Assembly (NCBI GenBank): GCA_947487925.1
Contig: CANLCA010000010.1
Coordinates: 1 to 15,534 of the forward strand
From: Verrucomicrobiales bacterium
GTDB lineage: Bacteria; Verrucomicrobiota; Verrucomicrobiia; Limisphaerales; F1-80-MAGS106
Direction of reading: 5' to 3'
DNA length: 15,534 bases
Shown here: one piece after another, positions 1 to 6,342 of the stretch
How positions within the stretch are numbered: the stretch's first letter is position 1
How the letters are laid out: each line of letters begins with the position of its first letter
Position numbers and translations under genes: made by a program
The notes under the pieces: model-generated
What the model saw: the letters and a program-made list of their open reading frames with translations, nothing else
What the model was told of the DNA's origin: nothing
Database searches by the model: none

Positions 1-249
1 CCCGTTCTGGTCGCACACAATCAAGCGGCCTTTAGGGTCAAGGCACATGGTGACCCAGGAGCCCTGCGTTTGCTTCGGCACGGTGTAGAGCAGTTCGATC
101 TTGAAGTCCTTCGCGATTTTGATGTTGGAGCCACCCACCACGTCGTGTGTCTGCCCTGCCTCGAGTGTTGTTTTGGAGACGGCATCGGCCCCGGAGGCAC
201 AGGGGTTAACAAGCAACAAACCCGCAAGCAGAATCGTTATGGATTTCAT
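1..249 (-). CDS. Secreted protein, 5' end only (PVC-type haem-binding/dehydrogenase-like)
   Basis: This is an open frame on the minus strand, from an ATG at 249 to the window edge (83 codons, no stop). Residues 1-23 form a signal peptide: Lys2, a hydrophobic core ITILLAGLLLV, then a CASGADA cleavage region. The mature start carries FKIELLYTVPKQTQGSW followed by a CLDPKGRLIVCDQNG stretch. That reads like the first blade of the large propeller proteins of Planctomycetota and Verrucomicrobiota (PVC-type haem-binding or L-sorbosone dehydrogenase-like, often about 1000 residues with a C-terminal cytochrome c). The family call is from memory of such N-termini; the propeller and any CxxCH motif lie outside the window. 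No good Shine-Dalgarno precedes the ATG, and the start was chosen because it gives a complete signal peptide. The gene is divergent from the one at 526. Confidence 0.72.
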   Translation of the reverse strand, partial: MKSITILLAGLLLVNPCASGADAVSKTTLEAGQTHDVVGGSNIKIAKDFKIELLYTVPKQTQGSWVTMCLDPKGRLIVCDQNG

Positions 250-525
250 CAGAGGATTGGAAAGTAGCTCCACAGGGATTGTGGAACGGTTTGAGCGGAG
301 GGCGATGACTTTGTTAGAGTGGAAAGTTGAGGATATAGGTAGGCTCTCAGGGTTGGCACGGAGGTCGATAATCCTAGGAAATTAGCCGAGTGTCAAACGT
401 CTGGTTGAGGCTTCTGGAGAACCCTATACGGCTTCGGCGCACTGGGAAAACAAGACTTGCATGGACTAACTTGCTTGGTAAGTTGCGCGGCGTTTGCTTA
501 AACGTTCTGCATGGAAGAGATGAAA
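250..525. promoter_or_regulatory. Divergent intergenic region
   Basis: These 276 bp separate two divergent genes, so promoters for both are expected here. I see no clear sigma-70 pair. The best plus-strand candidate, TTGCAT at 457-462 with TAAGTT at 479-484 (16-bp spacer), is weak. Short frames crossing the region do not resemble proteins. No terminator or strong repeat was seen. Confidence 0.3.
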
Positions 526-1182
526 ATGACCAAGAAAAAGATGCTCAAGCCCGTTGTCAAGGTTGTCCCAACCCCGACCAAGCCTGCTGCGACCAAGGCG
601 GTCGGCTCCGCGCCTCCAGCCGGCACCTCCACCCCGACCAAAGCCCCACAGGTGAAGTCCACTGAAGCTGCGCTTCTCAAAGCAGTACGAGTTTCTGCTC
701 CCGCCGCGCCTCTGCCCGCAGCCTCCAAGACAGTCGTCAAGGTTGTCAAGACTGCCATCACACCCAAGATGGAACCTGTCAAAGCAGAGCTCGCTCCGGT
801 GGCAAAAGTGGTTCGAGCTACGGATCTCGTGAACCCTCCCAAGTCTGTGCCGACGGCCAGGATCGTCGCGCCCAATCCTGCGCCGATCGCCGTGGCGGAG
901 CCCATTATTCCAAAAGTCTGCTCGGAGCAGTCCTTCGAACTGGAAGCTCCTTCAGCATCAAACGTCTTGCTGACCGGCGACTTCACCGATTGGGAACGGC
1001 AGCCGATCGCGCTGAAGAAGGAAGGTAATGGGTGTTGGAGAGTCCGTGTGAGTCTCGATCCTGGTATTTATTATTACCGATTCATGGTCGATGGCGTCTG
1101 GGCGGACGACCCGAACGCTCGCTCCCGGGTCAACAACCCTTTCGGCAGCGCCAATTGCGTGCGCGAAGTCCAGGTCAGTTGA
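526..1182 (+). CDS. Glycogen-binding (CBM48/AMPK-beta-like) protein with a Lys/Pro/Ala-rich tail
   Basis: The protein has 218 residues and two parts. Residues 1 to about 130 are low-complexity, rich in Lys, Pro, Ala, Val and Thr, with no membrane segment. An imperfect heptad-like motif recurs there: KPVVKVV (8-14), KTVVKVV (68-74) and APVAKVV (90-96). Residues about 132-218 form an isoamylase N-terminal/CBM48-type beta-sandwich. LLTGDFTDW matches the AMPK-beta pattern LSGSFNNW, and YYYRFMVDGVWADDP matches YKFFVDGQWTHDP. The sugar-stacking tryptophans (W156, W192) and the sugar-contacting Asn (N210) are in place. It probably binds glycogen or another alpha-glucan; no catalytic domain is present. 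ATGs lie at 511, 520 and 526. I chose 526 because GGAAGAG (513-519) sits six bases upstream of it. The basic tail might bind nucleic acid or polyphosphate, but that is inference only. Confidence 0.82.
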   Translation: MTKKKMLKPVVKVVPTPTKPAATKAVGSAPPAGTSTPTKAPQVKSTEAALLKAVRVSAPAAPLPAASKTVVKVVKTAITPKMEPVKAELAPVAKVVRATDLVNPPKSVPTARIVAPNPAPIAVAEPIIPKVCSEQSFELEAPSASNVLLTGDFTDWERQPIALKKEGNGCWRVRVSLDPGIYYYRFMVDGVWADDPNARSRVNNPFGSANCVREVQVS

Positions 1183-1217
1183 GCCACTAGCAAGTCTGAC
1201 GGGACGTTTTTTGGGTT

Positions 1218-1239
1218 CTGGTTTCAACCACGAAACCAG
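1218..1239. repeat. Perfect 8-bp inverted repeat (hairpin)
   Basis: CTGGTTTC (1218-1225) and GAAACCAG (1232-1239) pair perfectly around a 6-nt loop, 35 bp after the stop at 1182. It could end the upstream transcript, but no T-run follows on either strand (TTTTTT lies before it, at 1207-1212), so it is not a canonical intrinsic terminator. Confidence 0.4.
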
Positions 1240-1253
1240 GATTGCCAAAGTTT

Positions 1254-1274
1254 TCCGCATGGCAATGATGCGGA
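1254..1274. repeat. Second short inverted repeat (7-bp stem)
   Basis: TCCGCAT (1254-1260) pairs with ATGCGGA (1268-1274) around a 7-nt loop, 14 bp after the previous hairpin. Two stems in tandem could protect the 3' end of the upstream mRNA or be left over from a degenerate repeat. No T-tract follows. Confidence 0.3.
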
Positions 1275-1283
1275 GCATTTGGC

Positions 1284-1412
1284 ATGAGACCACGTTCACG
1301 CACTCCATCTGGTCATTGGGGGGGCACGCGGTTGCGACGGCTTTACTGGTGGCCGATCCTGCTGGGCGTGGTAGCTGCTTTTCTACCCAGTGACAGCCGC
1401 GCGCTGTATTGA
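1284..1412 (+). pseudogene. Signal-peptide-like N-terminal remnant, likely of the adjacent FG-GAP/ASPIC gene
   Basis: A 42-codon frame from ATG 1284 to TGA 1410-1412. It has an arginine-rich start (MRPRSRTPSG, then RLRRLYWW) followed by PILLGVVAAFLPSDSRA, the layout of a Sec signal peptide with a cleavage region. It stops immediately and overlaps the ASPIC fragment at 1409 in another frame. The simplest reading is that this is the secretion signal of a once longer FG-GAP protein whose middle was deleted, with a frameshift. It could instead be a small membrane peptide or chance. No convincing ribosome binding site was seen. Confidence 0.35.
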
Positions 1413-1606
1413 GACTGGGAAGAGAGGGTGCGTGGGGACCGGCGCGGGAAATCCACGCAGGGTCGGGATGGCTTTCGCAGGATAGCGCGACGCAGGTTTT
1501 CAAACCTCCCACTCCCGGTTCACGAATCAAGGTTCAGTGGGTAGGCGGCAAGGTGACTGAAATGACGATCCCGGAAGGTCAGTCCGAGATCAGGGTGGTT
1601 TGGTGA
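1409..1606 (+). pseudogene. ASPIC/UnbV C-terminal fragment of an FG-GAP (VCBS) repeat protein
   Basis: The 65-residue frame matches the ASPIC/UnbV C-terminal motif closely. WGPAREIHAGSGWLSQDSAT corresponds to the family pattern (reihaGSGy-sQds), and IKVQWVGGKVTEMTIPEG corresponds to the I-VRWPGG closing strand. The parent proteins are several hundred residues long, secreted, and carry FG-GAP/VCBS propeller repeats. None of those repeats is present upstream; the frame closes at a TGA just before 1409. The only start is a TTG without a ribosome binding site, so this is read as a remnant rather than a working gene. Its sense and spacing after the signal-peptide-like frame support one gene with an internal deletion. 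Its end overlaps a possible but unlikely TTG start of the next gene. Confidence 0.62.
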
Positions 1607-1665
1607 ATCCTGCGGGACCGATGTTGGGGGTTGAAAAGCCGCTTCTGATGTCGTTTGATGGAGGG

Positions 1666-3777
1666 ATGAATTCCGAGAAACCGAGGCGTTTGATCCGACA
1701 TTTCCGAGCTGCGCTTGTGAAAGGCGCCATGGTAGTCGCCACCGTCGCGGGAATGGAAGCTGACGAGGGGATGTGGTTGTTCAACGCGCCGCCACGGGCC
1801 TTGATCCGGGAGCGATATGGCATGGATGTGACGGAACCCTGGCTAGAGCATTTGCAGAAGGCCTCCGTTCGATTCAACAGCGGCGGCTCAGGCTCGTTCG
1901 TCTCCGAGGACGGCCTGGTGATGTCCAATCATCACGTGGGCGCCGACGCCTTGCAAAAGTTTGGGGACGCGGATCATGATTATCTCAAGGAGGGTTTTTA
2001 CGCGAAGACCCAGGCGGAGGAGAAGCAGTGCCACGACTTGGAGCTGAACGTTTTGATGACCATCGAGGACGTGACGGAGCGGGTCAACGCGGCGGTGAAG
2101 CCGGATTTGAAACCCGAGGCGGCGTTCGCGGCACGCCGTGGGGTGATGGCTCAAATCGAGAAGGAATCGATGGACAAGACCGGGCTCCGCAGCGATGTCG
2201 TGACACTGTTTCAGGGGGGCAAGTACCACTTGTACCGCTTCAAGAAATACACGGATGTCCGGCTGGTTTTCGCCCCGGAGCAGCAGATAGCGTTTTTTGG
2301 AGGCGACCCGGATAATTTCGAGTATCCACGATACGACTTGGACGTTTGTTTTTTTCGAGCTTACGAGGACGGGAAGCCAGCGAAGATAGCTCATCATCTG
2401 CGGTGGAACACGGGGGAGTTGACGGAGGGAGAACTGATTTTCGTTTCAGGGCACCCTGGGCGGACCAGCCGGTTGTTGACGATGGCAGAGCTTGAATATG
2501 CGAGGGACGTGCAGTATCCGCGGGCGCTCCAACGACTGAACCGGCTGGAGGTTCTTTTGACGGCATACAGCGCCCGGAGCAAGGAGAACGCCCGCCGTGC
2601 GAAGGACACGCTGTTTGGCGTGCAGAACTCCCGTAAGTCTCGGGATGGTGGTTTGGGGGGGCTGATGGATCCGGCTTTGTTCTCACGGAAAGCAGCGGAC
2701 GAGCGAAGGCTGATTGCCGCGGTGGCGCAGCGGCTGGAGTTGGAGGGTTCGGCCAAGGCATGGGAAACGATCAGTCACGCCCAGCAGATCGTGAAGCAGC
2801 ACGCGTTGCGCTACAATTTGTTGGAAGCGGGGCTCGGATTTCACAGCACCCTGTTCACGATCGCGCGCACAGTGCTGCGCGCCGGGGAGGAACGTCCCAA
2901 AGCGAATGGTGAACGGCTGCGGGAATTCCGCGAATCAAACCTGGCTTCGTTGGAGTTCGAGCTTTTTTCAACCGAGCCTTTGTATGAGGATCTGGAGCAG
3001 CTGAAACTCGCGGATTCACTGACCTTTCTCGCCGAGCAGCTTGGGATTGACGATCCGTTGGTGCGACAGGTGCTAGGGAACAAATCGCCTCGAGCGCGGG
3101 CGGCGGACCTTGTGGGCGGCACACAACTCAAGGACGTGGCGATGCGCAAGCGCCTTTATGAGGGTGGGAAGGCCGTGGTGGCCGCCTCGAAGGATCCGAT
3201 GCTGGAGATCGCCAGGCTTATCGATGGTGACTCGCGGCGTGTGCGGGACATCATCGAGCAGCAGGACGAAGTGAAAAAACAGGCGCACGGTCTGATAGCC
3301 AAGGCCAGGTTTGCGGTGGAGGGGGCCGGAGGATATCCGGACGCGACGTTCACATTGCGGCTGTCCTTTGGGGCTGTGAAGGGCTACACGGAAAACGGAA
3401 GACAAGTCCCGCATCAGACGACCCTTGCGGGGCTGTATGACAGGGCGTCCAGCCAAGAGTTTGCGCCTCCGTTCGATCTGCCAAAACGATGGCTCACTCG
3501 CAAGGATCGATTGAACCTGGAGGTTCCGTTCAATTTCATCAGCACCGCGGACATCATCGGGGGAAACTCGGGCAGCCCTGTTGTCAACCGGAAGGGGGAG
3601 CTTGTAGGCATCATTTTTGACGGCAACCTCCAGTCGCTCGTTTTAGATTTTGTGTACACGGAGGACAAGGCACGGGCGCTGTCGGTGCATTCAGGAGCGA
3701 TCGTGGAATCGTTGCGAAAGGTCTACGACGCCGGGGAATTGGTGAAGGAGCTGTTGCGCGGAGGGCCTTCGTTGTGA
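1666..3777 (+). CDS. S46 family dipeptidyl-peptidase (DPP7/DPP11-like), secreted
   Basis: Starting at ATG 1666 gives 703 residues, close to characterised S46 enzymes (about 710). The protein then has an n-region RRLIRHFR, a hydrophobic stretch to VVATVAGMEA, and a mature start DEGMWLFN typical of the family. In-frame TTG 1600 and ATGs 1621 and 1648 would only lengthen the n-region; GGAGGG touches ATG 1666, an unusually short spacing. The clan PA triad is visible: H90 (SNHHVG), D226 (after FGGDPDNFEYPR) and S635 (GGNSGSP). Gly653, in FDGN 18 residues after the Ser, is the position that is Gly in DPP7 and Arg in DPP11. This predicts release of dipeptides with a hydrophobic rather than acidic second residue. 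The usual Cys pair around the His (GGC and NHHC) is absent: here GGS and NHHV. It probably acts in the periplasm or outside the cell. The stop overlaps the next gene's GTG. Confidence 0.93.
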   Translation: MNSEKPRRLIRHFRAALVKGAMVVATVAGMEADEGMWLFNAPPRALIRERYGMDVTEPWLEHLQKASVRFNSGGSGSFVSEDGLVMSNHHVGADALQKFGDADHDYLKEGFYAKTQAEEKQCHDLELNVLMTIEDVTERVNAAVKPDLKPEAAFAARRGVMAQIEKESMDKTGLRSDVVTLFQGGKYHLYRFKKYTDVRLVFAPEQQIAFFGGDPDNFEYPRYDLDVCFFRAYEDGKPAKIAHHLRWNTGELTEGELIFVSGHPGRTSRLLTMAELEYARDVQYPRALQRLNRLEVLLTAYSARSKENARRAKDTLFGVQNSRKSRDGGLGGLMDPALFSRKAADERRLIAAVAQRLELEGSAKAWETISHAQQIVKQHALRYNLLEAGLGFHSTLFTIARTVLRAGEERPKANGERLREFRESNLASLEFELFSTEPLYEDLEQLKLADSLTFLAEQLGIDDPLVRQVLGNKSPRARAADLVGGTQLKDVAMRKRLYEGGKAVVAASKDPMLEIARLIDGDSRRVRDIIEQQDEVKKQAHGLIAKARFAVEGAGGYPDATFTLRLSFGAVKGYTENGRQVPHQTTLAGLYDRASSQEFAPPFDLPKRWLTRKDRLNLEVPFNFISTADIIGGNSGSPVVNRKGELVGIIFDGNLQSLVLDFVYTEDKARALSVHSGAIVESLRKVYDAGELVKELLRGGPSL

Positions 3778-4946
3778 GTTCAGGAGGGAGCGTGAAACCG
3801 GTTCGGGTGGGCATCGTGGGGATGGGCAACATAGGCAGGCACCACGCGGCTTACCTCATGGCGGGTAAGGTGGCGCGATGCGAGCTGACCGCGGTGTGCA
3901 GCACGTCCCCACAGAAGCTCGAAAGCTACAAGCCGCTCAGGGTTTATGGCGATCCTGAGGCCCTGATGGACTCGGGAGAAGTGGACGCCGTGATCCTGGC
4001 GACGCCTCACTACCAGCACACCACCTTGGGCATGCGGGCTTTTGAAAGAGGCTTGCACGTCATGGTGGAGAAACCTATTTCCGCGCACAAGGCCGACGCT
4101 GAGCGGCTGATCAAGGCCCATGAGGCAAATCCGAAGCTGGTGTTTGGAGGCATGTTTCAACTCCGCACGGAACCGCGGTATTTGAAAATCCAAAAACTGA
4201 TCCGGGACGGAGAGCTAGGGGAGATTGTCAGGATGAGTTGGATTATCACGGACTGGTTCCGGACCGAGGCATATTACACGAGCGGCGGCTGGCGGGCCAC
4301 ATGGAAAGGCGAGGGCGGTGGCGTGTTGTTGAACCAATGCCTGCACAACCTCGACACCCTGGCTTGGCTGTTGGGGATGCCCTCGAGGGTTCGCGGGTTT
4401 TGCCAACTAGGGCGTTACCATAACATTGAGGTTGAGGACAATGTGACGGCCTATTTCGATTATCCGAACGGGGCCACTGGAATTTTTGTCACCTCGACGG
4501 GAGAGGCCCCGGGCACGAACCGTTTGGAGATCGCGGGAACCCGAGGCCGGGTGGTGCTCGAGTCCAACCAACTCCACTTCACGAGGAACGACTCGTGCAT
4601 GCTCCAATTCAGCAGGGGAGCGAAGGTGGGGTTTTCTAAACCGGATGTCTGGAACGTGGAGATCCCCTTCGAAAACGCGGCGGCGCCTCACGCGACGTTG
4701 ATGCAAAACTTTATCGATGCCATCCTGGATGGCGCGCCTTTGGTGGCTCCTGGAGCCGATGGATTGTATTCGGTGGAACTTGCAAATTCGATCCTTTACT
4801 CATCCCTGCTTGAAGCGTCGCTGGATCTGCCGATGGACGGCGGCGCGTTTGAAACCCGGCTTCACCAGTTGATTCGGGAGTCCCGGTTCGAGAAAAAGGT
4901 GGTGGAAATCGTCAATGACGATTTCACCAAGTCGTTTCATCGATAG
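3774..4946 (+). CDS. Gfo/Idh/MocA family NAD(P)-dependent oxidoreductase
   Basis: A 390-residue oxidoreductase with the two Gfo/Idh/MocA domains. The N-terminal Rossmann fold carries GIVGMGNIG (13-21), VDAVILATP (70-78) and the family EKP motif (E99-K100-P101). The C-terminal alpha/beta domain carries GGGVLLNQCLHNLDTLAWLLG, with H191 and D194 at the substrate and catalytic position. These enzymes oxidise or reduce a hydroxyl on a sugar, inositol or glycoside; the substrate cannot be read here. GTG 3774 overlaps the previous stop (GTGA) and has GGAGGG 8 bp upstream, suggesting translational coupling to the peptidase. A second GTG at 3792, after AGGAGG, would remove six residues and is nearly as good. 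No signal peptide was seen, so it is cytoplasmic. The sugar epimerase gene 56 bp downstream is a common functional partner. Confidence 0.92.
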   Translation: MSSGGSVKPVRVGIVGMGNIGRHHAAYLMAGKVARCELTAVCSTSPQKLESYKPLRVYGDPEALMDSGEVDAVILATPHYQHTTLGMRAFERGLHVMVEKPISAHKADAERLIKAHEANPKLVFGGMFQLRTEPRYLKIQKLIRDGELGEIVRMSWIITDWFRTEAYYTSGGWRATWKGEGGGVLLNQCLHNLDTLAWLLGMPSRVRGFCQLGRYHNIEVEDNVTAYFDYPNGATGIFVTSTGEAPGTNRLEIAGTRGRVVLESNQLHFTRNDSCMLQFSRGAKVGFSKPDVWNVEIPFENAAAPHATLMQNFIDAILDGAPLVAPGADGLYSVELANSILYSSLLEASLDLPMDGGAFETRLHQLIRESRFEKKVVEIVNDDFTKSFHR

Positions 4947-5002
4947 AATCGCATCCTAAAAAAGGTGTTTCCCTTCCTCCTGGCTTGGGTCATTTTTGGG
5001 AG

Positions 5003-5905
5003 ATGATTTTCACAGGCGTTGGCGATGAAGCTGGAAACACGATAGATACCCAGATCAAGGCAACAAAGGAATTGGGTTGGCGGCACATTGAGGCGCGCAA
5101 CGTCGAGGTTCCAGGCCTGACGAAAGCGAACCTGCACGAAATCCCCGACGCGGCTTTCGAGGTCGTGGTGGACAAACTCGCCTCTTCGGGGGTGAGCGTC
5201 TACTGCTTCGGATCGACCATCGCCAATTGGGGTAAGAAAATCGATCAACCTTTCGATATGGCGGACGTTGAGCGGGCGGTGTCGCGGATGGTGCGACTAG
5301 GAACCCGTTTTGTGCGCATCATGAGTTACGCGGTGAGGGACGCCGAGGATCAGATGGCAGCTGAGAGGTTCCGTCGGCTGCGCGAGATCACAAAGCGGTT
5401 TCTGGACTCGGGACTGCAACCCTTGCACGAGAACTGCATGAATTACGGAGGCATGGGATGGCCCTTTACCCTGGAGCTTCTTGAAAACGTGCCCGGGTTG
5501 AAACTGGTTTTCGATACCGCCAATCCGGTTTTTAACGCCGACCGTTCCAAACCAAAACCTTGGCCCCAGCAGGATCCGTGGGAGTTTTGGACCCATGTCA
5601 AGGAACATGTCGCCCACATCCACGTGAAGGATGCGATATGGAACCCTGCCAAGAAGGATGCGGATTACACGTATCCGGGCGAGGGGCAAGGGGCTGTGCG
5701 CCGGATCCTCAAGGATGCGATCGCGAGCGGGTACGACGCAGCCATTTCGATCGAGCCCCATGTCGCGGTGGTTTTTCACGATGCGACGGTGAAGACTTCT
5801 GATGAGGCGATGTATTCCAGTTACGTCGAGTACGGGCGGCGCCTGATGAGGATGGTGGATGAAATTCGTTTGGAGTTGGGGAGTTTGGAAACCAGCGCAA
5901 GCTGA
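5003..5905 (+). CDS. Sugar phosphate isomerase/epimerase (xylose isomerase-like TIM barrel)
   Basis: A 300-residue AP-endonuclease-2/xylose-isomerase-like TIM barrel. The residues that hold the divalent metal in this fold can be traced at strand ends: E143 (LHENCMNYGG), D171 (LVFDTANPV), H207 in HIHVKD (205-210), and E251 (ISIEPHV). GEGQG (226-230) is the usual loop before the last helices. Members isomerise or epimerise keto- or aldo-sugars and inositol derivatives, often next to a Gfo/Idh dehydrogenase as here. The substrate is not predictable. I chose ATG 5003 over TTG 4985 because the family begins directly with strand one; a GGGAG touches the ATG. There is no signal peptide. It is probably co-transcribed with the two preceding genes. 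Confidence 0.9.
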   Translation: MIFTGVGDEAGNTIDTQIKATKELGWRHIEARNVEVPGLTKANLHEIPDAAFEVVVDKLASSGVSVYCFGSTIANWGKKIDQPFDMADVERAVSRMVRLGTRFVRIMSYAVRDAEDQMAAERFRRLREITKRFLDSGLQPLHENCMNYGGMGWPFTLELLENVPGLKLVFDTANPVFNADRSKPKPWPQQDPWEFWTHVKEHVAHIHVKDAIWNPAKKDADYTYPGEGQGAVRRILKDAIASGYDAAISIEPHVAVVFHDATVKTSDEAMYSSYVEYGRRLMRMVDEIRLELGSLETSAS

Positions 5906-6297
5906 CAAGCGAAGATGAGAGGCCGATGTTTGTGGGCGACGCCAGCGGGGTGGAAGTGACGCTGATTCGAAACGATTGCCCACGCGAGCTGGTTTAAACG
6001 GGGATCCCGAACATTGCCCGATTCCCTGAATGCGATGGACCCGGTGACAGATTCATGCCAGGGACTTCTAGAGGCACTTAAGGGATTCGAGTAACGTATC
6101 CCTCGGGAAACCTGGCCTTGCAAACCTTGGTTTGTCGGGGCTTTGTCCTCATTTGGAGCGGCACCCTGGTTGATCCGTGGCGCAGTTTCGGTTTGCGCAA
6201 AGCCGGGGTGTGAGTTACGGTCCGCGCAAGTTATGCTGGCAGCCAAAGCAAAGACGAAGACAGTTTAGCGTTCGCGGGAAGAACTCCAGGGGACGCC
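5906..6297. other. Non-coding leader region upstream of thrS
   Basis: No recognisable gene is present. Short inverted repeats occur: AGGGAT/ATCCCT near 6082-6103, CAAAC/GTTTG near 6121-6134, and GCGCA/TGCGC at 6180-6184 and 6194-6198. A possible promoter is TTGCGC (6193-6198) with a 17-bp spacer to TACGGT (6216-6221), three of six matches in each box. A possible leader peptide, MLAAKAKTKTV (6233-6268), contains two Thr codons but lacks a good ribosome binding site. The region reads as a transcribed leader ending in the hairpin at 6298-6333. A conserved RNA class could not be assigned. Confidence 0.4.
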
Positions 6298-6333
6298 AAC
6301 GCCTCGACTTTAAGGTTCGAGGCGTTTTTATTT
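6298..6333 (+). terminator. Intrinsic terminator just before thrS (candidate attenuator)
   Basis: A perfect 10-bp stem, AACGCCTCGA (6298-6307) and TCGAGGCGTT (6317-6326), closes a 9-nt loop and runs into TTTTTATTT (6325-6333). This is a textbook Rho-independent terminator on the plus strand. thrS's Shine-Dalgarno (AGGGAG, 6334-6339) follows directly and its ATG is at 6343, so no promoter fits between. Transcription of thrS from upstream must read through it, as expected of an attenuator. If thrS really started at ATG 6406, a promoter in the 70 bp between would be possible. Confidence 0.75.
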
Positions 6334-6342
6334 AGGGAGCCG

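Noticed and set aside
498..986. A 162-codon minus-strand frame rich in Ala, Gly and Thr
   Set aside because: It mirrors the low-complexity tail of the glycogen-binding protein; its composition is a by-product of the repetitive coding strand.
5297..5983. A 228-codon minus-strand frame opposite the epimerase
   Set aside because: The plus strand carries clear TIM-barrel motifs throughout; this frame has none.
5926..5997. A 23-codon frame after the epimerase (MFVGDASGVEVTLIRNDC...)
   Set aside because: It is too short to judge and resembles no family I recognise; it could be chance.
6160..6175. T-box-like AGGGTGCCGCT word upstream of thrS
   Set aside because: It lies on the minus strand, opposite to thrS, and differs from the T-box consensus.
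6233..6335. Possible tmRNA (short frame followed by a terminator)
   Set aside because: The peptide does not end in the LAA-type tag, and no tRNA-Ala-like acceptor or T-arm is visible.
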